Source: Bacteroidota bacterium
GTDB lineage: Bacteria > Bacteroidota > Bacteroidia > Flavobacteriales > Weeksellaceae
Direction: 5' to 3'
NCBI GenBank assembly: GCA_023448955.1
Contig: JAEXJU010000316.1
Location: 1-6,225, forward strand
DNA: 6,225 bases
How positions within the stretch are numbered: the first letter of the stretch is position 1; each line of letters begins with the position of its first letter. Below, piece after piece: positions 1-5,536 of the stretch. A program made the translations under genes and the position numbers. The notes beneath the pieces are model-generated. The model made no database searches, had not been told where the DNA came from, and saw only the letters and a program-made list of their open reading frames with translations.

Positions 1-740
1 CCTATAATCAGGCTACTATTTGTGTGTTTCCACTCTTAGATAATGGAAAAATCGACTCCATGGTTCAGCATTTCAAATTCACGGAAGGAAGCGGCGTGAA
101 TCCGAAGAGACAGGAGAAAGCACACACGCATTCAGTAGTTTTTTCACCGGATTCTAAAACTGTTTTATTTGCAGATCTGGGAGCAGATAAAATTTTGCAA
201 TATCCTTTTGACGCCAGTCAGAATAAGCCTTTGATAGATAACAAAAGTACATTTATCAACACAAAACCAGGAAGCGGACCAAGACATATCACATTCAGCA
301 AAAACGGAAAATTAGTTTATTCTATAGAAGAATTGGCCGGAATAATTTCAGTTTATGATTTTTCCGATAATAACTTAAAAGAAATCCAGAGAATTGCAAC
401 GCATCCTGACAAAATTAAAGAAGGTTTTGAAAGTTCCGATGTTCATATTTCGCCCGACGGGAAATTCCTGTATATAACCAACAGAGGAAAAGAAAACAAT
501 ATTGCGATTTTCAAAGTATTGAATGACGGAACATTGGAATCTATCGGCTATCAAAAAACTGGCGGAAAACATCCAAGAACTTTTGCGATCGATGAGACCG
601 GGAAATTTATTTTGGTAACTAATGTCAATACCAGCACAGTTACTGTTTTCAAAAGAAACTTAGGAACCGGAATGTTGAAAAAAGCTGGAAAACCAGTTAA
701 AATTAAAAATGTGACTTGTGTAAAAACTAAAATGTATTGA
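1..740 (+). CDS. Lactonase-family seven-bladed beta-propeller protein (6-phosphogluconolactonase-like), 5' truncated
   Basis: Partial gene: the frame is open to the left edge (first full codon at 3, reading YNQATICVF) and stops with TGA at 738-740, leaving 245 residues. The GTG at 24 is only an internal codon, because the residues before it continue the propeller sequence. Family signs are GSGVNPKRQEKAHTHSV, with the lactonase-type H-x-H ahead of the propeller repeat FSPDSKTVLFADLGADKI, then GPRHITFSKNGKLVYSIEEL, HISPDGKFLYITNRG and HPRTFAIDETGKFILVTN. These repeats are typical of COG2706 lactonases. Family members of about 340-370 residues would place roughly 100-120 residues outside the window, including any signal peptide. 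Some relatives hydrolyse 6-phosphogluconolactone in the oxidative pentose phosphate route, but many flavobacterial members are uncharacterised and may be exported, so the substrate is not settled. The gene is followed 24 bp later by a long inverted repeat. Confidence 0.88.
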   Translation, partial: YNQATICVFPLLDNGKIDSMVQHFKFTEGSGVNPKRQEKAHTHSVVFSPDSKTVLFADLGADKILQYPFDASQNKPLIDNKSTFINTKPGSGPRHITFSKNGKLVYSIEELAGIISVYDFSDNNLKEIQRIATHPDKIKEGFESSDVHISPDGKFLYITNRGKENNIAIFKVLNDGTLESIGYQKTGGKHPRTFAIDETGKFILVTNVNTSTVTVFKRNLGTGMLKKAGKPVKIKNVTCVKTKMY

Positions 741-764
741 TTCAAATATCTATCAAAATAAACA

Positions 765-834
765 CTTCGACTCCGCTCAGTGTGACATCTCTAATACTAA
801 ATTAAAAAAACTGTCAGTCTGAGCGGAGTCGAAG
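765..834. repeat. Long imperfect inverted repeat between the lactonase gene and rsmA
   Basis: The arms are 765-787 and 812-834, 23 nt each. The outer 16 bp (CTTCGACTCCGCTCAG against CTGAGCGGAGTCGAAG) pair perfectly, two positions mismatch (T-T and G-G), and the inner 5 bp (TGACA/TGTCA) pair again around a 24-nt AT-rich loop. Neither side has a T-run directly after the stem, so it is not a textbook intrinsic terminator, although it lies 24 bp past the lactonase stop and could still end or protect that transcript. I recall the CTTCGACTCCGCTCAG arm as a common dispersed intergenic repeat in Flavobacteriia, so a REP-like palindrome is the best label. The family assignment is from memory. Confidence 0.85.
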
Positions 835-891
835 ACTTTATCATTATGAGTATCTCTTTTTTCAATTCTATAATTTAGAACATAATTATCA

Positions 892-899
892 TATCTTTA
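892..899 (+). promoter_or_regulatory. Candidate -7 promoter box for rsmA
   Basis: TATCTTTA matches the Bacteroidota -7 consensus TAnnTTTG at all but the last position and ends 4 nt before the ATG. No TTG -33 element lies at the usual 17-23 nt upstream. If used, transcription would begin at or within a few bases of the start codon. The sequence is AT-rich, so a chance match is possible. Confidence 0.3.
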
Positions 900-903
900 C
901 AGA

Positions 904-1680
904 ATGGACGTCAGAGCAAAAAAACACCTTGGTCAGCACTTTCTTACAGACCAGAACATCGCACGGAATATTGTAGATTCTTTGTCTTTTGAATGCTACA
1001 AAAAAGTATTGGAAGTTGGTCCGGGAATGGGCGTTCTTACCAAATTTCTTCTTGATAAAGAGTCAGAAATCTATGTTGCAGAAATAGACCAGGAATCTAT
1101 TGTTTACCTTAAAAAACATTATCCGAAACTAGAGGAACAACACTTTGTAGGCGATTTTCTCAAAATCAATATTCCGGAAGTTTTTGGCGAAGAATTGGCT
1201 GTGATCGGAAATTTTCCTTATAATATTTCGTCTCAGATTTTGTTTAAGATTATTGATAACTTTTCCTTTGTTCCGGAAATGAGCGGAATGTTTCAGAAAG
1301 AAGTTGCTGAAAGAACTGCTGCAAAACCAAGAACAAAAGATTACGGTATTTTGTCAGTCTTGGTTCAGGCTTATTATGATGTCGATTATCTTTTTACAGT
1401 TCACGAAAACGTTTTTAATCCGCCTCCAAAAGTGAAATCCGGCGTGATCCGAATGACCCGGAATCTGAAACCTGGTTTGGAGGGAAATGAAGTTTTATTC
1501 AAACAGATTGTAAAAGCAGGCTTCGGACAGAGACGTAAAAAAATGAGCAATGCCCTGAAAGTTCTCGGTATTCCTGAAAATATGAAATCCCATCCTTTCC
1601 TCGATATCCGCGCAGAGGAATTATCTGTTGCAGATTTTATTGCTTTTGCGAATGAGTGGAAGTCGGGTTTGAGAGTTTGA
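904..1680 (+). CDS. rsmA: 16S rRNA (adenine(1518)-N(6)/adenine(1519)-N(6))-dimethyltransferase RsmA (KsgA)
   Basis: RsmA transfers four methyl groups from S-adenosylmethionine to two adjacent adenines in the 3'-terminal helix 45 loop of 16S rRNA, a late step in small-subunit assembly in the cytoplasm; loss of the enzyme gives kasugamycin resistance. The 258-residue protein is complete and slightly shorter than E. coli KsgA. Visible family features are KKHLGQHFLTD at 6-16, SAM motif I EVGPGMGVLT at 37-46, the motif II acid in VAEID (Glu60), GDF at 83-85, the catalytic motif IV NFPY at 103-106, FNPPPKVKSG at 171-180, and the basic C-terminal stretch GFGQRRKKMSNAL. The ATG at 904 fits because the family's conserved N-terminus begins within six residues. 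No Shine-Dalgarno sequence is present, which is normal for the phylum. Long palindromes flank the gene on both sides, and its last codons and stop sit in an 8-bp tandem repeat. Confidence 0.97.
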   Translation: MDVRAKKHLGQHFLTDQNIARNIVDSLSFECYKKVLEVGPGMGVLTKFLLDKESEIYVAEIDQESIVYLKKHYPKLEEQHFVGDFLKINIPEVFGEELAVIGNFPYNISSQILFKIIDNFSFVPEMSGMFQKEVAERTAAKPRTKDYGILSVLVQAYYDVDYLFTVHENVFNPPPKVKSGVIRMTRNLKPGLEGNEVLFKQIVKAGFGQRRKKMSNALKVLGIPENMKSHPFLDIRAEELSVADFIAFANEWKSGLRV

Positions 1681-1694
1681 GGGTTTGAGGGTTT
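1667..1694 (+). repeat. 8-bp tandem repeat (3.5 copies) spanning the rsmA stop codon
   Basis: The units are GTTTGAGA (1667-1674), GTTTGAGG (1675-1682), GTTTGAGG (1683-1690) and a partial GTTT (1691-1694). The array encodes the end of RsmA (residues LRV) and supplies its TGA stop in unit 2. Each unit contains a TGA, and because 8 is not a multiple of 3, successive units place it in different frames. This looks like a slippage-type microsatellite. I recall GTTTGAG arrays recurring in Chryseobacterium intergenic regions. Confidence 0.85.
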
Positions 1695-1722
1695 ATCTAA
1701 AAACAGAATTATAAACATCATA

Positions 1723-1771
1723 TTGTCATTCCGTAGGAATCTCGACTGCTTAGATTCCTACGGAATGACAA
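1723..1771. repeat. Perfect 20-bp inverted repeat downstream of rsmA
   Basis: The arms at 1723-1742 and 1752-1771 are exact reverse complements (right arm AGATTCCTACGGAATGACAA) with a 9-nt loop, CGACTGCTT. The hairpin begins 42 bp after the rsmA stop. No T-run follows on either strand, so despite its stability it is not a canonical Rho-independent terminator. The arm TGTCATTCCGTAGGAATCT resembles a dispersed repeat I recall from flavobacterial genomes, so a REP-like palindrome that may also act as a transcript end is the most likely reading. Confidence 0.87.
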
Positions 1772-1830
1772 ACTAGGATTTGATAATGTTCTTATTATCG
1801 ACAAATATTCTAACAAGAGACCAATCCCAT

Positions 1831-1913
1831 AGCCCCGATTGCAGTGGAAATCCTTTTTCTTTTCTTTCGCATAAGGAAAAGAAAAAGATTGAAACGGAAA
1901 GCGGGATAAAGCT
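1831..1913 (+). ncRNA. Probable structured RNA element (long hairpin with G-A-rich middle) upstream of idi
   Basis: The sequence folds into one long imperfect hairpin. AGC 1831-1833 pairs with GCT 1911-1913, and CCCG 1834-1837 with CGGG 1902-1905, leaving ATAAA 1906-1910 unpaired. The apical stem is 1853-1867 with 1873-1887 (15 bp including one G-U) closed by CGCAT. Between these helices, 1838-1851 faces 1888-1901: eight positions form Watson-Crick pairs and the other six are all G-A, with C1852 as a single bulge. The two strands also resemble each other (ATTGCAGTGGAAA and ATTGAAACGGAAA). This is much more regular than chance AT-rich DNA. I recall similar sequence in many flavobacterial intergenic regions and suspect the Rfam Flavo-1 family, but this is unverified. 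It could be an independent small RNA or part of a leader for idi, which starts 36 nt later. The strand follows the recalled orientation. Confidence 0.5.
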
Positions 1914-1937
1914 CCCAAAAATTTGTTTTAAAATCTG

Positions 1938-1945
1938 TATTTTTG
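1938..1945 (+). promoter_or_regulatory. Candidate -7 promoter box for idi
   Basis: TATTTTTG is an exact match to the Bacteroidota -7 consensus TAnnTTTG and ends 4 nt before the idi ATG. A TTTG at 1922-1925 is only 12 nt upstream, closer than the usual 17-23 nt, so the -33 element is missing or unusual. If used, the idi transcript would have almost no leader and would exclude the structured element upstream. Confidence 0.35.
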
Positions 1946-1949
1946 TGTT

Positions 1950-2459
1950 ATGGAAAAAGTGGTATTGGTGAATTCTCAGGATGAGGTTTTGGGACAGATG
2001 GAAAAATTACAGGCTCATAAAAATGGTCTTTTGCATCGAGCATTTTCTGTTTTTTTGTTCAATGAAAAAGGAGAAATGCTTTTGCAAAAACGAGCCGAAG
2101 GAAAATACCATTCGCCGGACCAGTGGACCAATGCGTGCTGCTCGCACCCGAGAATCGATGAATCTTATCTTGACGCTGCGAAAAGGCGCACAAAAGAGGA
2201 GCTGGGAATAGAATGTGAGCTGACGGAAAAATTTCATTTTATTTACAAAGCTGATGTAGGCGAAGGACTTTGGGAACACGAACTGGATTATGTTTTTACC
2301 GGAAATTTTGAGGGTAAATTTGACCTGAATACTGACGAGGTTTCCGAAGTGCGTTATGTTTCGGTTGCTGATCTGCAAAAAGAAATTTCTGAAAAACCTG
2401 AGCATTTTACGGAGTGGTTTAAAATAATTTTGGGAGAGTATTTTAATCAGCTGAATTAA
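1950..2459 (+). CDS. idi: Isopentenyl-diphosphate delta-isomerase, type I
   Basis: The enzyme interconverts isopentenyl diphosphate and dimethylallyl diphosphate, providing the allylic starter for isoprenoids such as menaquinone side chains, the undecaprenyl carrier lipid and carotenoids. The 169-residue Nudix-fold protein is complete (E. coli Idi has 182). Catalytic and metal-binding residues are all visible: TNACCSHP with Cys64 in the place of E. coli Cys67 and His66 in the place of His69; His23 and His29 in AHKNGLLHRAF; the Nudix helix RRTKEELGI at 79-87; and WEHELDYVF with Glu109 and Glu111 matching E. coli Glu114 and Glu116. The ATG at 1950 gives the usual family start, MEKVVLVNSQDEVLG. 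Flavobacteria generally use the mevalonate route, which makes only isopentenyl diphosphate and so needs this enzyme. The next gene starts 48 bp later on the same strand and may be co-transcribed. Confidence 0.96.
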   Translation: MEKVVLVNSQDEVLGQMEKLQAHKNGLLHRAFSVFLFNEKGEMLLQKRAEGKYHSPDQWTNACCSHPRIDESYLDAAKRRTKEELGIECELTEKFHFIYKADVGEGLWEHELDYVFTGNFEGKFDLNTDEVSEVRYVSVADLQKEISEKPEHFTEWFKIILGEYFNQLN

Positions 2460-2507
2460 GTCTTTTTTACTTTTAATTCCTTAACTTTATTACTAAATCT
2501 TACTTTT

Positions 2508-3161
2508 ATGAAAGCTTTGGTAATTGGCGCAACGGGCGCAACCGGAAATGATCTTGTCAATCAGCTTTGCCTGGATAACGATTTTGATGCTGTCGAAATT
2601 TTTGTGAGGCGACGTTCCGATTTTCATCATGAGAAAGTAAAAGCACATATTGTTGATTTTGATCGCCCGGAAGAATGGAACCATCTTGTGAGAGGTGATG
2701 TTGCATTTTCCTGCCTAGGAACTACTTTGAAATCTGCCGGAAGCAAGGATAAGCAATGGAAAATTGATTATGATTATCAATTCCAGTTTGCAAAAGCGGC
2801 CAAAGAAAACTCTGTAGAAAATTATATTTTAGTCTCTGCCTATGGCGCAGATTCCAGTTCAAAATTATTCTATTCCAAAATGAAAGGTGAGCTGGAAGAA
2901 GCCGTAAAAGATCTGAATTTTGAAAGTACAACCATTTTCAAACCCGGAATGCTGGAGAGAAAAGATACCGACAGAAATGGTGAAGTATTGGGATTGAAAA
3001 TCATTAAATTATTGAATAAAATCGGGCTTTTCAAAAGTCAGCAACCTTTGCCAACATCTGTTTTGGCAAAAGCTATGATCAATGCATCTAAGATAAAATC
3101 CAATGGCTTTGCAGAAATCAGACTTCACAATATTTTTAGCTTTGCAAATAAAACAACATAA
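2508..3161 (+). CDS. Atypical short-chain dehydrogenase/reductase-like NAD(P)H-binding protein (HTATIP2/TIP30-like)
   Basis: A complete 217-residue Rossmann-fold protein of the atypical SDR group. The N-terminal dinucleotide-binding loop is GATGATG at residues 7-13 directly after the first beta strand, as expected for NAD(P)H. Other family signatures are FSCLGTTLKSAGSKDKQWKIDYDY at 67-90, VSAYGADSSS at 109-118, and Tyr122 with Lys126 in FYSKMKGELE, which fits the SDR YxxxK pair. The segment FKPGMLERKDTDRN at 144-157 matches the usual FRPG/LLGxR region after the active site. Relatives are small soluble oxidoreductase-like proteins with mostly unknown substrates, and some may be non-catalytic, so no reaction is assigned. 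Position after idi is suggestive of co-transcription but gives no functional link. Its stop codon abuts the A-run of the shared terminator. Confidence 0.85.
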   Translation: MKALVIGATGATGNDLVNQLCLDNDFDAVEIFVRRRSDFHHEKVKAHIVDFDRPEEWNHLVRGDVAFSCLGTTLKSAGSKDKQWKIDYDYQFQFAKAAKENSVENYILVSAYGADSSSKLFYSKMKGELEEAVKDLNFESTTIFKPGMLERKDTDRNGEVLGLKIIKLLNKIGLFKSQQPLPTSVLAKAMINASKIKSNGFAEIRLHNIFSFANKTT

Positions 3162-3196
3162 AAAAATCCAACCTAGAGTGATTGGATTCGATTTTT
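3161..3196. terminator. Bidirectional intrinsic terminator between the SDR gene and galE
   Basis: The 7-bp stem AATCCAA (3165-3171) / TTGGATT (3182-3188) with a 10-nt loop is flanked by an A-run on the left (3161-3166) and a TTTTT run on the right (3192-3196). On the minus strand the T-run directly follows the stem, making it a good terminator for galE, whose stop lies about 90 bp away. On the plus strand the T-run follows after three bases and would serve the SDR gene, whose TAA merges into the A-run. The stem is short and AT-rich. Confidence 0.6.
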
Positions 3197-3278
3197 AAAC
3201 ACAAAGTCTGAAAATATTTTTCAATTCGATTGTTTTAAGCGCGCAAAGGTGTAAAACTTAGTAAAGATTGAAAAAGAA

Positions 3279-4298
3279 TTAATTATTTCTGTCTTTAAGA
3301 TATTTCTGCCATTCCCAAGTAGTTTTAAGCGCTTCTTCGAGAGTAGTTTCCGACTTCCAGTTTAGTTCTCTTTCGGCTTTATCGGCATTAGCATAAGCCA
3401 CTGTGATATCGCCTTCCCTTCTTGGGCAGATCTGGTAAGGAACTGCTACATTATTTGCGAGTTCAAAAGCTTTGACCACTTCCAGAACAGATGAACCTTT
3501 TCCGGTTCCTAGATTAAAAATATCAAGAACGGTTTCATTTTCTGAATTAATCAGCTTTTGCAAAGCAGCAACGTGCGCTTTGGCAAGATCTACAACATAA
3601 ATATAATCACGAATAGCGGTTCCATCTTCCGTTGGATAATCATCTCCCCAAATGCTTAATTTTTCTCTGATTCCTGCCGCAGTTTGCGTAACATAAGGAA
3701 CAAGATTATTCGGAATGCCTGCTGGTAATTCTCCTAATAAAGCTGTTGGATGCGCACCAATCGGATTGAAATAACGCAACAATGTAACTTTTTTATTATA
3801 GGCTCTGGAAAAATCTTTCAGAATATCCTCGCCCATTTGTTTGGTTTTTCCGTAGGATGATTCGGCTTCTTTAAGCGGTGTATTTTCATCAATCGGCATT
3901 TGGTCTGCCTGTCCATAAACCGTGCATGATGAACTGAAAATAAAGTTGGAAATATTTCTTTCCTTGAATTCCTGCAAAACATTAATCAATGAAAACAGAT
4001 TGTTCTCGTAATATTTCAAAGGCTCGGTCATACTTTCGCCCACAGCTTTAGAAGCTGCAAAATTGATACAACCTTGGATGTTGTGTGCATCGAAGACTTG
4101 GCTTAATAGTTCTTTTCTCCTCAGATCAAAAGGATAAAAGATAGGCCGTTTACCTGTAATTTCCTCAATGTTATCCAGGATAAATTTTTCAGAATTAGAT
4201 AGGTCATCCACGATGATGACATCAAAATTATGGTTGATTAGTTCTACAACTGTGTGTGAACCGATATAGCCGAGACCGCCTGTTACTAGAATGGACAT
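3279..4298 (-). CDS. galE: UDP-glucose 4-epimerase GalE
   Basis: GalE interconverts UDP-glucose and UDP-galactose (in some enzymes also the N-acetylated forms) through a tightly bound NAD and a transient 4-keto intermediate; it is a cytoplasmic extended SDR. The 339-residue protein is full length (E. coli 338). The NAD loop GGLGYIG is at 7-13. Catalytic Ser124 in FSSSCTVYG and Tyr149/Lys153 in SSYGKTK fall at exactly the E. coli numbers. Substrate-binding landmarks are RYFNPIGAHP at 175-184, NNLVPYVTQ at 197-205, WGDDYPTEDGT at 217-227 and RDYIYVVDLA at 230-239. In the ungapped alignment of CPRREGDITVAYANADKAERELNW with E. coli, the Tyr299 gatekeeper position is Ala301, a small residue. It follows the aminotransferase gene by 16 bp, so it is most likely the second gene of an operon serving cell-surface polysaccharide synthesis. 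Confidence 0.96.
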   Translation of the reverse strand: MSILVTGGLGYIGSHTVVELINHNFDVIIVDDLSNSEKFILDNIEEITGKRPIFYPFDLRRKELLSQVFDAHNIQGCINFAASKAVGESMTEPLKYYENNLFSLINVLQEFKERNISNFIFSSSCTVYGQADQMPIDENTPLKEAESSYGKTKQMGEDILKDFSRAYNKKVTLLRYFNPIGAHPTALLGELPAGIPNNLVPYVTQTAAGIREKLSIWGDDYPTEDGTAIRDYIYVVDLAKAHVAALQKLINSENETVLDIFNLGTGKGSSVLEVVKAFELANNVAVPYQICPRREGDITVAYANADKAERELNWKSETTLEEALKTTWEWQKYLKDRNN

Positions 4299-4314
4299 AG
4301 TTTTATTATATTTT

Positions 4315-5448
4315 TTACTTTGTCAAAGTGAAAAACTCCAAAACAGCGTCCGTGATATATTTTAGTTGTTCTTCGTCTAATTCCGTGTGCATTGGTAAAG
4401 AGATAACCTGATCTAGCAGTTCATCAGTATTCACAAAATCTGCCGGATCGCTTTCCTGGTAATAGGCTTTTTGTTTTCTGAGAGCCACCGGATAATAAAT
4501 CATTGCCGGAATTTCTTTTTCTGATAGAAACTGTTGAAGCTCATTACGTTTTCCGTTGGTAATTCTCAATGTATATTGATGAAAAACGTGTGTTGAGTTT
4601 TCCGCCCGCTTTGGTGTAAGGATGTGCGAATGATTGGCAAAGGCATCATCATAGAAATCTGCTGCTTTTCTTCTGGCTTCGTTATAGGAATCCAGGTTTG
4701 GTAATTTTTTTCTCAAAATGGCAGCCTGTACGCTGTCCAAACGAGAATTAACACCCACTTCGTCGTGATAATAACGCTCGTACATTCCGTGGTTTACAAT
4801 ACCTCTCAGTCTGTGAGCCAGATTATCATCATTGGTAAAAATAGCGCCACCATCGCCATAACAACCCAGATTTTTTGACGGAAAAAAAGATGTGGTTCCG
4901 ATAGTTCCCATTGTTCCGGACTTTTTGGAAGTTCCGTCAGAAAAAATAAAATCTGAACCTATGGCTTGTGCATTATCCTCGACGACAAATAGATTGTGCT
5001 CTTTTGCAATTTTAAGAATTTCTTCCATATTACCGCACTGCCCAAAAAGATGAACTGGAATAATCACTTTTGTTCTGGGTGTAATTGCTTTTTTAATTGC
5101 TTCCGTATCAATTGTAAATGTATCATAATCTACATCTACCAAAACTGATTTTAGCTTTAATAAGTGAATCACTTCTACAGTTGCTGCAAATGTAAAATCT
5201 GCGGTTATAACTTCATCGCCTTCTTGCAGATCCAATGCCATCAATGCAATTTGCAACGCATCTGTTCCGTTGGCACAAGGAATAACGTGTTTCACATCCA
5301 AATAATTTTCAAGATCGGACTGGAAAGATTTGACTTCTGGACCATTTATAAAAGCGGCGGAATCCATCACATTTAAAACCGCATTATCTACCTCACTTTT
5401 TATTTTATAATATTGGTTTTGCAAATCAACCATTTGGATTTTTTTCAT
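4315..5448 (-). CDS. DegT/DnrJ/EryC1/StrS-family PLP-dependent sugar aminotransferase (WbpE-like)
   Basis: A complete 377-residue fold-type I aminotransferase. This family transfers an amino group, usually from glutamate, to a keto-sugar bound to a nucleotide, making amino sugars for O-antigen, capsule, glycoprotein glycans or antibiotics. PLP-site features are CANGTDALQ at 58-66, VEDNAQAIGSD at 156-166 with Asp158 expected to contact the pyridine nitrogen, and the Schiff-base Lys192 in SFFPSKNLGCYGDGGA. VGVNSRLDSVQAAIL at 231-245 and MIYYPVALRKQKAY at 316-329 close the active site. These blocks look closest to WbpE, which aminates a 3-keto UDP-N-acetylglucuronic acid, but family members differ in substrate, so the exact sugar is not assigned. 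The ATG at 5448 gives the usual start MKKIQMVDLQNQY. It leads a minus-strand unit with galE and is transcribed divergently from the protease gene. Confidence 0.93.
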   Translation of the reverse strand: MKKIQMVDLQNQYYKIKSEVDNAVLNVMDSAAFINGPEVKSFQSDLENYLDVKHVIPCANGTDALQIALMALDLQEGDEVITADFTFAATVEVIHLLKLKSVLVDVDYDTFTIDTEAIKKAITPRTKVIIPVHLFGQCGNMEEILKIAKEHNLFVVEDNAQAIGSDFIFSDGTSKKSGTMGTIGTTSFFPSKNLGCYGDGGAIFTNDDNLAHRLRGIVNHGMYERYYHDEVGVNSRLDSVQAAILRKKLPNLDSYNEARRKAADFYDDAFANHSHILTPKRAENSTHVFHQYTLRITNGKRNELQQFLSEKEIPAMIYYPVALRKQKAYYQESDPADFVNTDELLDQVISLPMHTELDEEQLKYITDAVLEFFTLTK

Positions 5449-5487
5449 AAAGGAATATTTTATTATTGATTACAATGACAAAATCAT

Positions 5488-5517
5488 CAATATTACATGA
5501 TGTTTTTGAAAGCAAAA
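5488..5517 (-). promoter_or_regulatory. Candidate promoter for the aminotransferase-galE unit
   Basis: Read on the minus strand, TTTTG (plus 5513-5517) is followed after 17 nt by TAATATTG (plus 5488-5495), one mismatch from the TAnnTTTG -7 consensus. The spacing is within the 17-23 nt described for Bacteroidota. It would give a leader of about 35 nt before the ATG at 5448. It physically overlaps the -33 element proposed for the divergent protease gene. Confidence 0.4.
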
Positions 5518-5536
5518 AATTTATTCTGTAAATTTA
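5505..5536 (+). promoter_or_regulatory. Candidate promoter for the S8 protease gene
   Basis: TTTG at 5505-5508 is separated by 20 nt from TAAATTTA at 5529-5536, which fits the Bacteroidota -33/-7 arrangement except for the final base of the -7 box. The predicted leader before the ATG at 5576 is about 36 nt and is A-rich close to the start, with no Shine-Dalgarno sequence. The -7 box lies in the centre of the perfect 12-bp palindrome TGTAAATTTACA (5527-5538). Confidence 0.4.

Noticed and set aside
24..26. GTG as the start of the lactonase gene
   Set aside because: The frame is open to the window edge and the residues before the GTG continue a propeller strand, so the real start is outside the window.
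765..834. Calling the palindrome a Rho-independent terminator
   Set aside because: The stem is strong but no T-run follows it on either strand; an inverted repeat of unknown function is the safer label.
1401..1721. 106-residue minus-strand open frame over the 3' part of rsmA
   Set aside because: It is antisense to a clear rsmA coding region and the translation has no family signature.
1778..1806. Imperfect hairpin ATTTGATAAT ... ATTATCGACAAAT
   Set aside because: The stem is AT-rich and needs a 3-nt bulge; it is too weak to report separately from the neighbouring elements.
1718..1971. Short open frames on both strands across the rsmA-idi gap
   Set aside because: They read through the palindrome and the hairpin element, have compositions like non-coding DNA, and the plus-strand one runs into idi out of frame.
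2007..2405. 132-residue open frame on the minus strand opposite idi
   Set aside because: It lies wholly antisense to the well-supported idi gene and its translation shows no recognisable domain; it is a shadow frame.
3186..3231. Direct repeat ATTCGATT (3186-3193 and 3224-3231) in the convergent gap
   Set aside because: Eight AT-rich bases repeated once is within chance, and there is no further extension.
3237..3255. GCGCGCAAAGGTGTAAAA stretch before the galE stop, GC-rich compared with its surroundings
   Set aside because: It resembles GCAAAGGTA-like motifs I associate with Bacteroidota intergenic regions, but one copy with no pairing partner or gene context supports no call.
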